From Burkholderiaceae bacterium (lineage in GTDB: Bacteria; Pseudomonadota; Gammaproteobacteria; Burkholderiales; Burkholderiaceae_B), in NCBI GenBank assembly GCA_017983955.1, contig JAGOAJ010000023.1:1-51093 (forward strand): a stretch of 51,093 bases of DNA, read 5' to 3'. The notes beneath the pieces were generated by a model, which saw nothing but the letters and a program-made list of their open reading frames with translations, had not been told where the DNA came from and searched no databases. Position numbers and translations under genes: made by a program. Shown here piece after piece: positions 43,844 to 51,093 of the stretch; position 1 is the first letter of the stretch; each line of letters opens with the position of its first letter.

Positions 43844-44479
43844 ATGGCATACGATCTAGAAGAACAGGAAAAACTGGACGCTTTGCGTGCATGGTGGGAC
43901 CGTTACGGCACATTGTGCGCGGTTATAGTGTTTGTTATTGTGGCTGGTATCGTGGGCTGGCGTGGCTGGCAGTGGTATCAGGGGCATCAGTCCAACCAGG
44001 CCATGAGCTATTTCGAAGCCCTGGAAACCGCTACGGGTCAAGAGGGCGATGATGCCCTGGCGCGCATCAAGGCGGCCAGCAGTACATTGCGCACTGATTT
44101 TGCACAATCGGGCTACACCACGCGTGGTGCTTTGGTGGCCGCGCAGGCCCTACAGGCTCGTAACGACCTGGACGGCGCACGCGAACAACTAGAGTGGTTA
44201 ATTAAAAACAGTAGCGACATGGCGCTAGTGCCTTTGGCTAAATTGCGTCTGGCTGGCATACTTATTGATCAGCAGCACTATGATCAGGCGCTGGCCCAAC
44301 TGGATAACGCTCCAGCGGCATTTGCCGGCTTGTACGCTGACCGTAAGGGCGATGCCTTGATGGCTCAGGGTAAAACCGCCGAAGCGCGTGCTGCCTGGGA
44401 AACTGCCGTACAGGCGCTGGGTAGCGACCCTGTGTCACAAATCGTGCAACTAAAAATAGATGCTTTAGGTGGAGCTTAA
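43844..44479 (+). CDS. yfgM: YfgM-family translocon-associated protein
   Basis: A 211-residue inner-membrane protein with a cytoplasmic N terminus (MAYDLEEQEKLDALRAWWDRYG), one transmembrane segment (about 24-45) and a periplasmic part made of TPR-like helices. YfgM binds the SecYEG translocon and the periplasmic chaperone PpiD, and helps outer-membrane protein delivery. The gene sits between hisS and bamB, its conserved location, three bases from each neighbour. The central and C-terminal repeats (LVPLAKLRLAGILIDQQHYD, GKTAEARAAWETAVQAL) support the family. Confidence 0.92.
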   Translation: MAYDLEEQEKLDALRAWWDRYGTLCAVIVFVIVAGIVGWRGWQWYQGHQSNQAMSYFEALETATGQEGDDALARIKAASSTLRTDFAQSGYTTRGALVAAQALQARNDLDGAREQLEWLIKNSSDMALVPLAKLRLAGILIDQQHYDQALAQLDNAPAAFAGLYADRKGDALMAQGKTAEARAAWETAVQALGSDPVSQIVQLKIDALGGA

Positions 44480-44482
44480 TAC

Positions 44483-45640
44483 ATGCAAACAGCCATTGCT
44501 CGTCGTGTTTTACGTAGTTCTGTCCTAGCCCTGGGCGTGCTTGCCCTGGCGGGGTGTTCCATGTTCTCCAGCAAGAATGAACGCTATGAACCCGTTCCAT
44601 TGACTGAGTACGCAGCCGGGGTATCGGCCAATGTCGCCTGGACTGTGTCCGTGGGCAGTGGCGGCGGCTATGGCTTTGCCCCTACTCTGGTGGGTGAGTC
44701 TGTCTATGCGGCTACACCTAGTGGCAGCGTTAGCAAAGTCAACTTGGCGACTGGGGCAGTCCAGTGGCAGGCCAATACAGGCGGAAAATTATCCGCAGGT
44801 GCGGGCTCGGACGGTCAAATTACGGCTGTTGCCGCTGCCGACGGCACAGTAACGGCCTACAACGACCAGGGTGTGCAAGTCTGGCAGGCCAAGGCCACTA
44901 GCGAAGTCAGCGTGCCTCCAGTCGTGGGCAATGGCATGGTGATTGTTCGCAGCAGCGACTATCGCATACAGGCCTTTGATGCCGCTACTGGCGAGCCGCG
45001 TTGGAATATCCAGCGCCCAGGTCCTGCGTTGGCCCTTAAAACCAGCATGCAAATGCGTATCGTCGATGGCCTGCTGATTAGCGGCTTGCCCAACGGCAAA
45101 CTGATCGCCATCAACGTTACCAATGGCCATGTCCAATGGGAAGGCACGGTATCGGTCTCGCAGGGTGCTACCGACCTGGAACGCATCAGCGACGTGGTGG
45201 GTATTCCCCAAATACAGGGTCCATTGCTGTGTGGCGTGTCTTATCAGGGCCGTATGGTGTGTTTTGATGTCTCGCAAGGCGGTATGCCCATCTGGGAACA
45301 ACGGTTTTCCAGCAGCACAGGCATGACATCAGACTCTCAGTATGTTTATGCCGCCACTCAGCGCGATACGGTCTACGCCTATAGCCTGGCTGATGGCCAG
45401 GAAGTCTGGAAACAAGACGGTCTGCGTAATCGCCGATTGTCATCGCCCGCCGTCATTCCTCAGGCCTTGGCCTTTGGTGACCTCGAGGGCTATGTACATT
45501 TCCTGTCGCGTACCGACGGTCATTTGCTGGGCCGCGTCAATGTTGGCGGCGGCGCCATTCTTTCACCGCTGGTCGCCACCCCACGCGGCGTGCTGGTGCA
45601 AACCGGTGGTGGTAATTTGTTGTTGGTTGGTATCAATTGA
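44483..45640 (+). CDS. bamB: Outer-membrane assembly lipoprotein BamB
   Basis: A 385-residue lipoprotein of the BAM complex that inserts beta-barrel proteins. The signal ends in LALAGC with lipidated Cys25. The mature part is an eight-bladed PQQ-like beta-propeller; repeats such as [32 protein letters not shown] and [10 protein letters not shown] are visible, each ending in a Trp strand. It matches BamB length. Its stop overlaps the der start (TTGA), tying a cell-envelope gene to a ribosome GTPase, as in other proteobacteria. Confidence 0.95.
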   Translation: MQTAIARRVLRSSVLALGVLALAGCSMFSSKNERYEPVPLTEYAAGVSANVAWTVSVGSGGGYGFAPTLVGESVYAATPSGSVSKVNLATGAVQWQANTGGKLSAGAGSDGQITAVAAADGTVTAYNDQGVQVWQAKATSEVSVPPVVGNGMVIVRSSDYRIQAFDAATGEPRWNIQRPGPALALKTSMQMRIVDGLLISGLPNGKLIAINVTNGHVQWEGTVSVSQGATDLERISDVVGIPQIQGPLLCGVSYQGRMVCFDVSQGGMPIWEQRFSSSTGMTSDSQYVYAATQRDTVYAYSLADGQEVWKQDGLRNRRLSSPAVIPQALAFGDLEGYVHFLSRTDGHLLGRVNVGGGAILSPLVATPRGVLVQTGGGNLLLVGIN

Positions 45641-47067
45641 AAAACCTTGAATTCAAGCCGGTAGTTGCACTGGTAGGGCGTGCCAACGTTGGCAAGTCCA
45701 CGCTGTTCAATCGCATTACGCGTTCGCGAGCAGCACTGGTTGCTGACTTTGCCGGGCTGACCCGCGATCGCCATTATGGCGAAGGCAGGATCGGTAAGCA
45801 CCCCTTTATCGCTATTGATACTGGGGGGTTCGAGCCCGTCGCTAAAGACGGCATACTGCTGGAAATGGCCCGGCAAACTCAGCAAGCCATTGCGGAATCC
45901 GACGTAGTCATCTTTCTGGTTGATGCCCGTGCAGGCATTAACGCACACGATCATGAAATCGCCAGCCTGCTGCGTAAAACCAGTCAGCGTGTGGTTTTGG
46001 CGGTCAATAAAGCCGAAGGCATGCGTTATGGCTCGGCAGCCGTGGAATTTCATGAGCTCGGTCTGGGTGAACCTCATCCGATTTCGGCGTCGCATGGCGA
46101 TGGCGTGGTGGACCTGATAGAGCTGGCTCTGGACTGGCTGGACGATGACGCCCAGCAAGACGACCAACTTGAAGACGATTTTGTACCCGACGACCATGAC
46201 CCGGATCTGTCCGCGCTAGATGAAGCAGCACCCGACGACGCCGTAGCTGCAGAGCAACCCTTTACCTCGCACCGCGTTAAGTTGGCGATTGTGGGGCGTC
46301 CCAACGTTGGCAAGTCCACGCTTATCAATACCTTGCTGGGCGAAGAAAGGGTGATTGCCTTTGACATGCCGGGCACTACACGCGATGCGATAGAAATTGA
46401 TTTTGATCGTGGCGGGGTGGCTTACACCCTGATAGACACGGCGGGTTTACGTCGTCGCGGCAAGGTGTTTGAAGCAATCGAAAAGTTTTCAGTCATTAAA
46501 ACGCTGCAGGCCATAGAGGCCAGTAACGTGGTGGTCTTAATGCTGGATGCCCAGTTAGAAATTTCCGATCAAGACGCACACATTGCGGGTTTTGTGTTGG
46601 AAACCGGACGTGCCCTAGTCGTGGCCATCAACAAGTGGGATGGTCTGGACAGCGAGCATCGCGACCGTATCTTGCGCGAATTCGAGCGCAAGTTGCGTTT
46701 CTTGTCTTTCGCCAAAATGCACACTGTATCGGCGCTGAACGGGCAAGGGGTTAACGCCTTGCTGAAATCGGTCAACGCTGCCCATGCTGCCGCGTTTGCA
46801 AAGCTGTCTACGCCTAAGCTGACGCGTTCGTTGCTGGCTTCGATCGAGCAGCAGCCGCCACCACGCAAGGGAATATTCCGGCCCAAGATGCGTTATGCCC
46901 ACCAGGGCGGCCAGAATCCACCGCTTATCGTTATACATGGCAGTGGTCTGGATGCTATCGCGGATTCCTACCGGCGTTATCTGGAAACTCGTTTTCGCAA
47001 TGAATTCAAGCTCGCGGGCACGCCCTTGCGCATAGAATTCAAGTCATCCCACAACCCATATGTTTAG
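45637..47067 (+). CDS. der: Ribosome assembly GTPase Der (EngA)
   Basis: A 476-residue tandem GTPase needed for 50S subunit maturation. The first G domain has GRANVGKST (residues 14-22) and the second [15 protein letters not shown] and DTAGLRRRG are the switch II segments and NKAEG and NKWDG the base-recognition motifs. A KH-like C-terminal domain ends the protein ([15 protein letters not shown]). The acidic linker between the G domains is long (Asp/Glu-rich, about residues 165-205). The start is TTG at 45637, overlapping the bamB stop. In G1 the usual Pro is Ala, which is tolerated in this loop. Confidence 0.95.
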   Translation: MKNLEFKPVVALVGRANVGKSTLFNRITRSRAALVADFAGLTRDRHYGEGRIGKHPFIAIDTGGFEPVAKDGILLEMARQTQQAIAESDVVIFLVDARAGINAHDHEIASLLRKTSQRVVLAVNKAEGMRYGSAAVEFHELGLGEPHPISASHGDGVVDLIELALDWLDDDAQQDDQLEDDFVPDDHDPDLSALDEAAPDDAVAAEQPFTSHRVKLAIVGRPNVGKSTLINTLLGEERVIAFDMPGTTRDAIEIDFDRGGVAYTLIDTAGLRRRGKVFEAIEKFSVIKTLQAIEASNVVVLMLDAQLEISDQDAHIAGFVLETGRALVVAINKWDGLDSEHRDRILREFERKLRFLSFAKMHTVSALNGQGVNALLKSVNAAHAAAFAKLSTPKLTRSLLASIEQQPPPRKGIFRPKMRYAHQGGQNPPLIVIHGSGLDAIADSYRRYLETRFRNEFKLAGTPLRIEFKSSHNPYV

Positions 47068-47076
47068 GGGAATGCA

Positions 47077-48153
47077 TTGAGCCGTTTCTTAAGCGACCAT
47101 GTCGCTGAACTTACGCCTTATACGCCAGGTGAGCAGGCCGTTATCCCGAACCTGCTCAAGCTCAATACGAACGAGCATCCCTACGGCCCGTCGCCACGTG
47201 CCCTGGCTGCCATCCAGGCTGCTACCGCAGACACCTTACGTCTTTACCCGGATTACAGCGCGCTGGCTTTGCGCACGGCCGTTGCCGATCTTCACGGGCT
47301 GCAGCCAGATCAGGTGTTTTTGGGCAATGGCTCTGATGAAGTCCTGGCGCATGTATTTGATGGCCTGTTACAGCACGGCGATCGGCCCTTGCTGATGCCG
47401 GATATCACCTATAGCTTCTATCGTACCTATTGCAAGATGTACGATATTCAGCCTGAACTCGTGCCTTTGGCCGATGATTTTTCCATACGTGTCTCTGATT
47501 ACACCGCGCCACGCAGCACGCGACCCGCTGGCATTATTTTCGCCAATCCGAATGCGCCTACCGGGATGGCATTATCCTTGGCTGATATTGAAGCCATAGT
47601 CAGCGCCAACCCGGACATTCCCGTGGTCGTGGACGAGGCCTATGTGGATTTTGGCGCCGAATCGGCATCTGCTTTGTTGGGCCGCTACGATAATCTGGTG
47701 GTGATACACACCCTGTCCAAATCACGGGCACTGGCTGGCTTGCGCGTAGGTTTTGCCTTGGCTAGCAAGGCGATTGTGGATGGGTTGATCAGGGTCAAAG
47801 ATAGTTTTAACTCCTATCCCGTTGACAGCTTGGCGCAGGCAGGGGCTATGGCATCCATACTGGATACTGATTATTTTCAAGCATCTTGCCAGGCCATTAT
47901 TCGTGCCCGCAATGATCTGGATAAGCAATTGACTGCCATGGGCTTTCAGGTGCTGCCATCGGCCGCTAACTTTGTGTTTGCACGCCACCCCGATCACGAC
48001 GCGGCGTCAGTGGCTGCGGGCTTGCGCCAGGATGGTATCTTGGTCAGGCATTTTACGTTACCGCGTATCCAGCAGTTTTTACGCATCACTGTGGGAACTC
48101 CTGATGATTGCGCGCGTCTATGTAATACACTGAGAAAAATCCTAGTCAATTAA
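47077..48153 (+). CDS. hisC: Histidinol-phosphate aminotransferase
   Basis: A 358-residue PLP class I/II aminotransferase of histidine synthesis. [14 protein letters not shown] is the HisC N-terminal signature, and [14 protein letters not shown] carries the Schiff-base Lys215. DEAYVDF holds the cofactor. The start is TTG 47077 with AGGGG six bases upstream; an ATG five bases earlier leads straight into a stop, so it is not the start. It may be one of two hisC copies, since the main his operon is not here. A phenylalanine/tyrosine transaminase role is less likely but possible. Confidence 0.93.
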   Translation: MSRFLSDHVAELTPYTPGEQAVIPNLLKLNTNEHPYGPSPRALAAIQAATADTLRLYPDYSALALRTAVADLHGLQPDQVFLGNGSDEVLAHVFDGLLQHGDRPLLMPDITYSFYRTYCKMYDIQPELVPLADDFSIRVSDYTAPRSTRPAGIIFANPNAPTGMALSLADIEAIVSANPDIPVVVDEAYVDFGAESASALLGRYDNLVVIHTLSKSRALAGLRVGFALASKAIVDGLIRVKDSFNSYPVDSLAQAGAMASILDTDYFQASCQAIIRARNDLDKQLTAMGFQVLPSAANFVFARHPDHDAASVAAGLRQDGILVRHFTLPRIQQFLRITVGTPDDCARLCNTLRKILVN

Positions 48154-48278
48154 CCTTGACATCGGGTGTATGCTATTACTTAGGCAGGGGCTGAACGTGC
48201 GCATTCAGGGAAAACCCTGTACAGTGTATTGTTTCCACCCGTCTTCACTTTAAAAACAACATAATCGGAGCCTAGCCA

Positions 48279-48515
48279 ATGAGCAACAAAGGGCAAGTAC
48301 TACAAGATCCATTCCTAAACGCCCTCCGCAAAGATCACGTTCCTGTATCTATTTATCTGGTCAACGGAATTAAGCTGCAAGGTCAGGTCGAATCTTTCGA
48401 CCAATATGTGGTGTTGCTGCGCAACACTGTGACCCAAATGGTGTACAAACATGCAATATCCACCGTGGTTCCGGCTCGTCCGGTTAATCTCAACGTGGAA
48501 GAGCCTTCTGAATAA
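48279..48515 (+). CDS. hfq: RNA chaperone Hfq
   Basis: A 78-residue Sm-like hexamer that matches small RNAs to messengers. It opens [21 protein letters not shown], and has the Sm1 stretch [24 protein letters not shown] and the Sm2 motif [13 protein letters not shown]. The C-terminal tail is very short. CGGAG lies about ten bases before the ATG. The 125-base gap after hisC has a TTGACA (48156-48161) but no convincing -10 box at the right distance. A terminator-like hairpin follows before hflX. Confidence 0.97.
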   Translation: MSNKGQVLQDPFLNALRKDHVPVSIYLVNGIKLQGQVESFDQYVVLLRNTVTQMVYKHAISTVVPARPVNLNVEEPSE

Positions 48516-48542
48516 GTATCAAGTGCGTTCGCAGGACCTAAT

Positions 48543-48576
48543 GCCCGCCGTGTGCTTCGCGCCGGCGGGCGTTTTA
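48543..48576 (+). terminator. Attenuator-like terminator between hfq and hflX
   Basis: GCCCGCCG (48543-48550) pairs with CGGCGGGC (48563-48570) around a 12-base loop, followed by GTTTTATT. It ends only 15 bases before the hflX start, so it probably lowers hflX relative to hfq rather than isolating it. Confidence 0.8.
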
Positions 48577-48590
48577 TTCGTGAGCCGCTT

Positions 48591-49700
48591 ATGAAAACAT
48601 TAGTCATTAGTGTTGACCTTGGGCAACCCGACTATCAGGCGCATGCCGACGAGTTCATCATGCTGGCCAAAAGCGCAGGTGCTGATATTGTCAGTCATGT
48701 GGTCGCCAAACGCGATCGTCCTGATGCGGCATTGTTTATTGGTTCTGGCAAGGTCCAGGAAGCTGTTCTGCTGGCCGATTCCACCGATGTGGATATCGTC
48801 TTGTTTGATCAGCCGCTTAGTCCCGCCCAGCAGCGCAATCTGGAACGTCAGTTTCAGCGTCGAGTCATAGACCGTGTGGCATTGATTCTGGATATTTTTG
48901 CCCTACGTGCTAAAAGTCATGAAGGCAAAATGCAGGTCGAACTGGCGCACTTGCAGTACTTGTCCACCCGCTTGACTGGCATGTGGAGCCACCTGGAGCG
49001 TCAAAAGGGCGGTATCGGCATGCGTGGCGGCCCTGGCGAAACCCAGATAGAACTGGACAGGCGCATGATAGGCGACAAGGTTCGTTCACTGCGCGAGCGT
49101 CTTAAGCGCGTGCAGCGGCAACGTACTACGCAGCGTCGTTCACGTGCTCGGGGTAATATAATGTCTGTATCCTTGGTGGGTTACACCAACGCCGGGAAAT
49201 CGACTTTATTTAACGCGCTGACACGGGCCGGTGCTTATACTGCTGACCAGCTGTTCGCCACCTTGGATACCACCACGCGGCGTGTCTGGGTAGAAGGCGC
49301 GGGTCAAGTCGTGGTATCGGATACGGTTGGTTTTATACGGGATTTACCGCCTACATTGATCGCGGCGTTTCGTGCCACGCTAGAAGAAACGGTTCAGGCC
49401 GATTTACTGTTGCATGTGGTGGATGCGGCTAGTCCACAACGCGACGAACAGATAGCTGAAGTAAATAAAGTATTGGGCGATATCGGTGCGGATGAAGTTC
49501 CGCGGATATTGGTATATAACAAGATCGACGAAGCGGGCTATGCACCGCGAGTAGAACGTAACGAACATGGTACCATTGCGCGAGTCTTTGTCAGCGCTCT
49601 GGAGCGCGCCGGTTTAGATGGTTTGCGTGAAGCTATTGTCGAATCAGGTCAAATCGCGGGAAATAATGCGTTTAACATCGAAAATATACAATCTGAATGA
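48591..49700 (+). CDS. hflX: Ribosome-associated GTPase HflX
   Basis: A 369-residue GTPase that splits stalled or heat-damaged ribosomes. The N-terminal HflX domain includes LFIGSGKVQEAVLLAD and FDQPLSPAQQRNLERQFQ. The linker is basic (LRERLKRVQRQRTTQRRSR). The G domain has GYTNAGKSTLFN (P-loop), DTVGFIRDLP and NKID. ATG 48591, rather than the longer frame from 48552 inside the terminator hairpin, is the better start. The 3' end overlaps hflK by 35 bases. Confidence 0.96.
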   Translation: MKTLVISVDLGQPDYQAHADEFIMLAKSAGADIVSHVVAKRDRPDAALFIGSGKVQEAVLLADSTDVDIVLFDQPLSPAQQRNLERQFQRRVIDRVALILDIFALRAKSHEGKMQVELAHLQYLSTRLTGMWSHLERQKGGIGMRGGPGETQIELDRRMIGDKVRSLRERLKRVQRQRTTQRRSRARGNIMSVSLVGYTNAGKSTLFNALTRAGAYTADQLFATLDTTTRRVWVEGAGQVVVSDTVGFIRDLPPTLIAAFRATLEETVQADLLLHVVDAASPQRDEQIAEVNKVLGDIGADEVPRILVYNKIDEAGYAPRVERNEHGTIARVFVSALERAGLDGLREAIVESGQIAGNNAFNIENIQSE

Positions 49701-50982
49701 TCCAGGCTGGGGGCGTGGGAATAATAGCGACTCCGAGCCGCCACGCCGTCCTGCCAAGGGCGATGGCCCTCCTGATCTGGACGAGGTCTGGCGCGATTTC
49801 AACAATCGCCTGGGTTCGTTATTCGGCCGTAAGCCTAACCGGGGCGGTAACCGCTTCGGTGGTGGCGGTAATGGCAATGGCACCGGTGGTCTGCAATTAC
49901 CCAAGGGCTCACCTAAGTTAGTCGCGCTGCTGGCTGTGGCTGCAGTGGGCTTGTGGGCGGCCAGTGGCTTTCTGATCGTTCAGGAAGGGCAGGTTGCTGT
50001 AGTGACCAAGTTTGGTAAGTACACCAAGACCTTACCGCCAGGCTTGCAATGGCGTCTTCCCTATCCGATAGAAGCTCACCAAATGGTGAACATCTCGCAA
50101 CTGCGTACGTTCGAAGTCGGCTTCCGTGGCACGGCTCGCAACAAGGTATTGCCTGAATCTCTGATGCTGACCACCGATGAAAACATCGTTGATCTGCAGT
50201 TTGTAGTGCAGTACCGCCTGATGTCCACTGGCGCGCCTGACTACCTGTTTAAAACCAGTCAGCCTGACGAATCCGTACGCCAGGCGGCAGAAACCGCCAT
50301 GCGTGAAATCGTGGGTAAAAAACCCATGGACTTTGTGCTGTACTCAGGTCGTACCGAAGTCGCCACCGAGGTACAGAAACTGGCACAGAGCATACTGGAT
50401 GTTTATCAGACAGGGGTACAAATCAGTACCGTAGCTATACAGAACGTACAGCCGCCAGAACAAGTTCAGGCGGCGTTTGACGATGCCGTTAAGGCTGGCC
50501 AAGACCGCGAACGCCAAATAAACGAAGGAAATGCCTATGCCAATAAGGTACTTCCCGAGGCCGAAGGCCAAGTTGCCCGCATGGTGCAGCAGGCTGAAGG
50601 GTATCGCGCCCAGGTTATCGGTGATGCGCAGGGTGATACCTCACGCTTTAGCAGTGTGGAAATCGAATTCGCCAAGGCACCTGCCATAACGCGCGAACGC
50701 CTGTATCTGTCCACTATGCAGGAAATTCTGGAAAATTCCAGCAAGGTCATGATCGATTCCCAGTCCAGCAATAACATGCTGTATTTGCCGTTGGATAAAA
50801 TCATGGGTCAGGTGGCAAGCAAGTCGACATCCAGTGGCTCTACGCTGGAAAATGCCACGACGGCAGCAGCGGCTACTACCACCTTGCCAGCGCGTCCTGC
50901 CGTACCTGATCGCGCCCGCACCGTCCCTGACGGCAGCGGTTCGCAGTCTAACTCGCTGAATGTCAGCCCGTATTCCCGCTAG
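49666..50982 (+). CDS. hflK: HflK, membrane protease modulator (SPFH protein)
   Basis: A 438-residue SPFH-domain protein that with HflC cages FtsH and controls its proteolysis. A Gly/Asn-rich cytoplasmic N terminus is followed by one transmembrane segment (about residues 84-104, KLVALLAVAAVGLWAASGFLI). The periplasmic SPFH domain comes next (EGQVAVVTKFGKYTKTLPPGLQWRLPYP), then a long coiled coil with the family stretch VKAGQDRERQINEGNAYAN. The start is ATG 49666 inside hflX; no later in-frame ATG would keep the conserved LNDPGWGRGN opening. hflC starts 12 bases after the stop. Confidence 0.95.
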   Translation: MRLTSKIYNLNDPGWGRGNNSDSEPPRRPAKGDGPPDLDEVWRDFNNRLGSLFGRKPNRGGNRFGGGGNGNGTGGLQLPKGSPKLVALLAVAAVGLWAASGFLIVQEGQVAVVTKFGKYTKTLPPGLQWRLPYPIEAHQMVNISQLRTFEVGFRGTARNKVLPESLMLTTDENIVDLQFVVQYRLMSTGAPDYLFKTSQPDESVRQAAETAMREIVGKKPMDFVLYSGRTEVATEVQKLAQSILDVYQTGVQISTVAIQNVQPPEQVQAAFDDAVKAGQDRERQINEGNAYANKVLPEAEGQVARMVQQAEGYRAQVIGDAQGDTSRFSSVEIEFAKAPAITRERLYLSTMQEILENSSKVMIDSQSSNNMLYLPLDKIMGQVASKSTSSGSTLENATTAAAATTTLPARPAVPDRARTVPDGSGSQSNSLNVSPYSR

Positions 50983-50994
50983 GAGCCCTACAAC

Positions 50995-51093
50995 ATGCAA
51001 CGCTTTTTTCCTGCTTTAGTCGGGCTGGTTATTGTTCTGGCAGTATTGTCATCGTGCGTATTCGTCGTGCGCGAACGCGACGCTGTCCTGGTT
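50995..51093 (+). CDS. hflC: HflC, N-terminal fragment (cut by window edge)
   Basis: The first 33 codons of HflC, partner of HflK. The sequence opens MQRFFPALVGLVIVLAVLSS, a membrane anchor, then CVFVVRERDAVLV, the usual start of the HflC SPFH domain. TAGGAG ten bases upstream of ATG 50995 supports the start, and the reading frame is open to the window edge. Confidence 0.93.
   Translation, partial: MQRFFPALVGLVIVLAVLSSCVFVVRERDAVLV

Noticed and set aside
47072-47080. A two-codon ATG-CAT-TGA minigene overlapping the hisC TTG start as a histidine sensor
   Set aside because: The AGGGG stands only one base before this ATG but six bases before the TTG, so the site serves hisC; a His codon here is likely coincidence.
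1-51093. tRNA genes, rRNA genes, CRISPR arrays or prophage genes
   Set aside because: All gaps were read on both strands; none has a cloverleaf, regularly spaced repeats, or phage-like frames.

Overview
The window reads as a stretch of chromosome from a betaproteobacterium of order Burkholderiales, most likely family Alcaligenaceae. This rests on gene order (trxA-rho; rlmN-rodZ-like-ispG-hisS-yfgM-bamB-der-hisC-hfq-hflX-hflK-hflC), on the long IspG form and on protein character. No rRNA, tRNA, CRISPR array or transposase was seen. The species cannot be named from the sequence alone. One genome-wide oddity is heavy use of the isoleucine codon ATA, even in housekeeping genes.

Layout. 1-6.6 kb: 5' end of rho and trxA (minus), parE-parC (topoisomerase IV) and a ferredoxin-domain flavin reductase. 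6.7-8.1 kb: an orphan UgpB-like sugar-phosphate-binding protein. 8.4-17.4 kb: an eight-gene type IVb (thin-pilus-like) assembly operon, pilL-N-O2-P-Q-R-S-V, mostly translationally coupled, with a major prepilin carrying a very long leader and a PilV-type tip pilin. 17.8-27.3 kb: purine catabolism. puuD-uraH run leftward; a GntR/FCD regulator, puuE, alc and xdhABC run rightward. A perfect palindrome lies in the divergent promoter. 27.4-30.3 kb: alaS and a TusA-family gene. 30.9-34.1 kb: ectABCD for ectoine and 5-hydroxyectoine. 34.2-36.0 kb: rpsP-rimM-trmD without rplS. valS follows convergently, then ndk. 39.6-51.1 kb: a long housekeeping run from rlmN to hflK and the start of hflC.

How the genes work together. 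XdhABC would oxidise hypoxanthine and xanthine to urate, PuuD urate to 5-hydroxyisourate, UraH the next hydrolysis, then PuuE and Alc carry allantoin to ureidoglycolate. UraD and a ureidoglycolate-degrading enzyme are not in the window. EctABCD forms a complete osmoprotectant route from aspartate semialdehyde. The pilus operon supplies secretin, lipoproteins, ATPase, platform and pilins, but no prepilin peptidase or lytic transglycosylase.

The most interesting signal is a diverged pair of roughly 330-base intergenic elements in inverted orientation (about 17430-17760 and 30413-30752) that bracket the purine/alaS/tusA block. Both copies fold into the same long hairpin. Substitutions between them are compensatory (two full pair swaps plus two U-A/U-G exchanges), and the wobble pattern points to the strand transcribed downstream of puuD in one copy and of the TusA-family gene in the other. 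This looks like an undescribed structured RNA or a structured repeat family.
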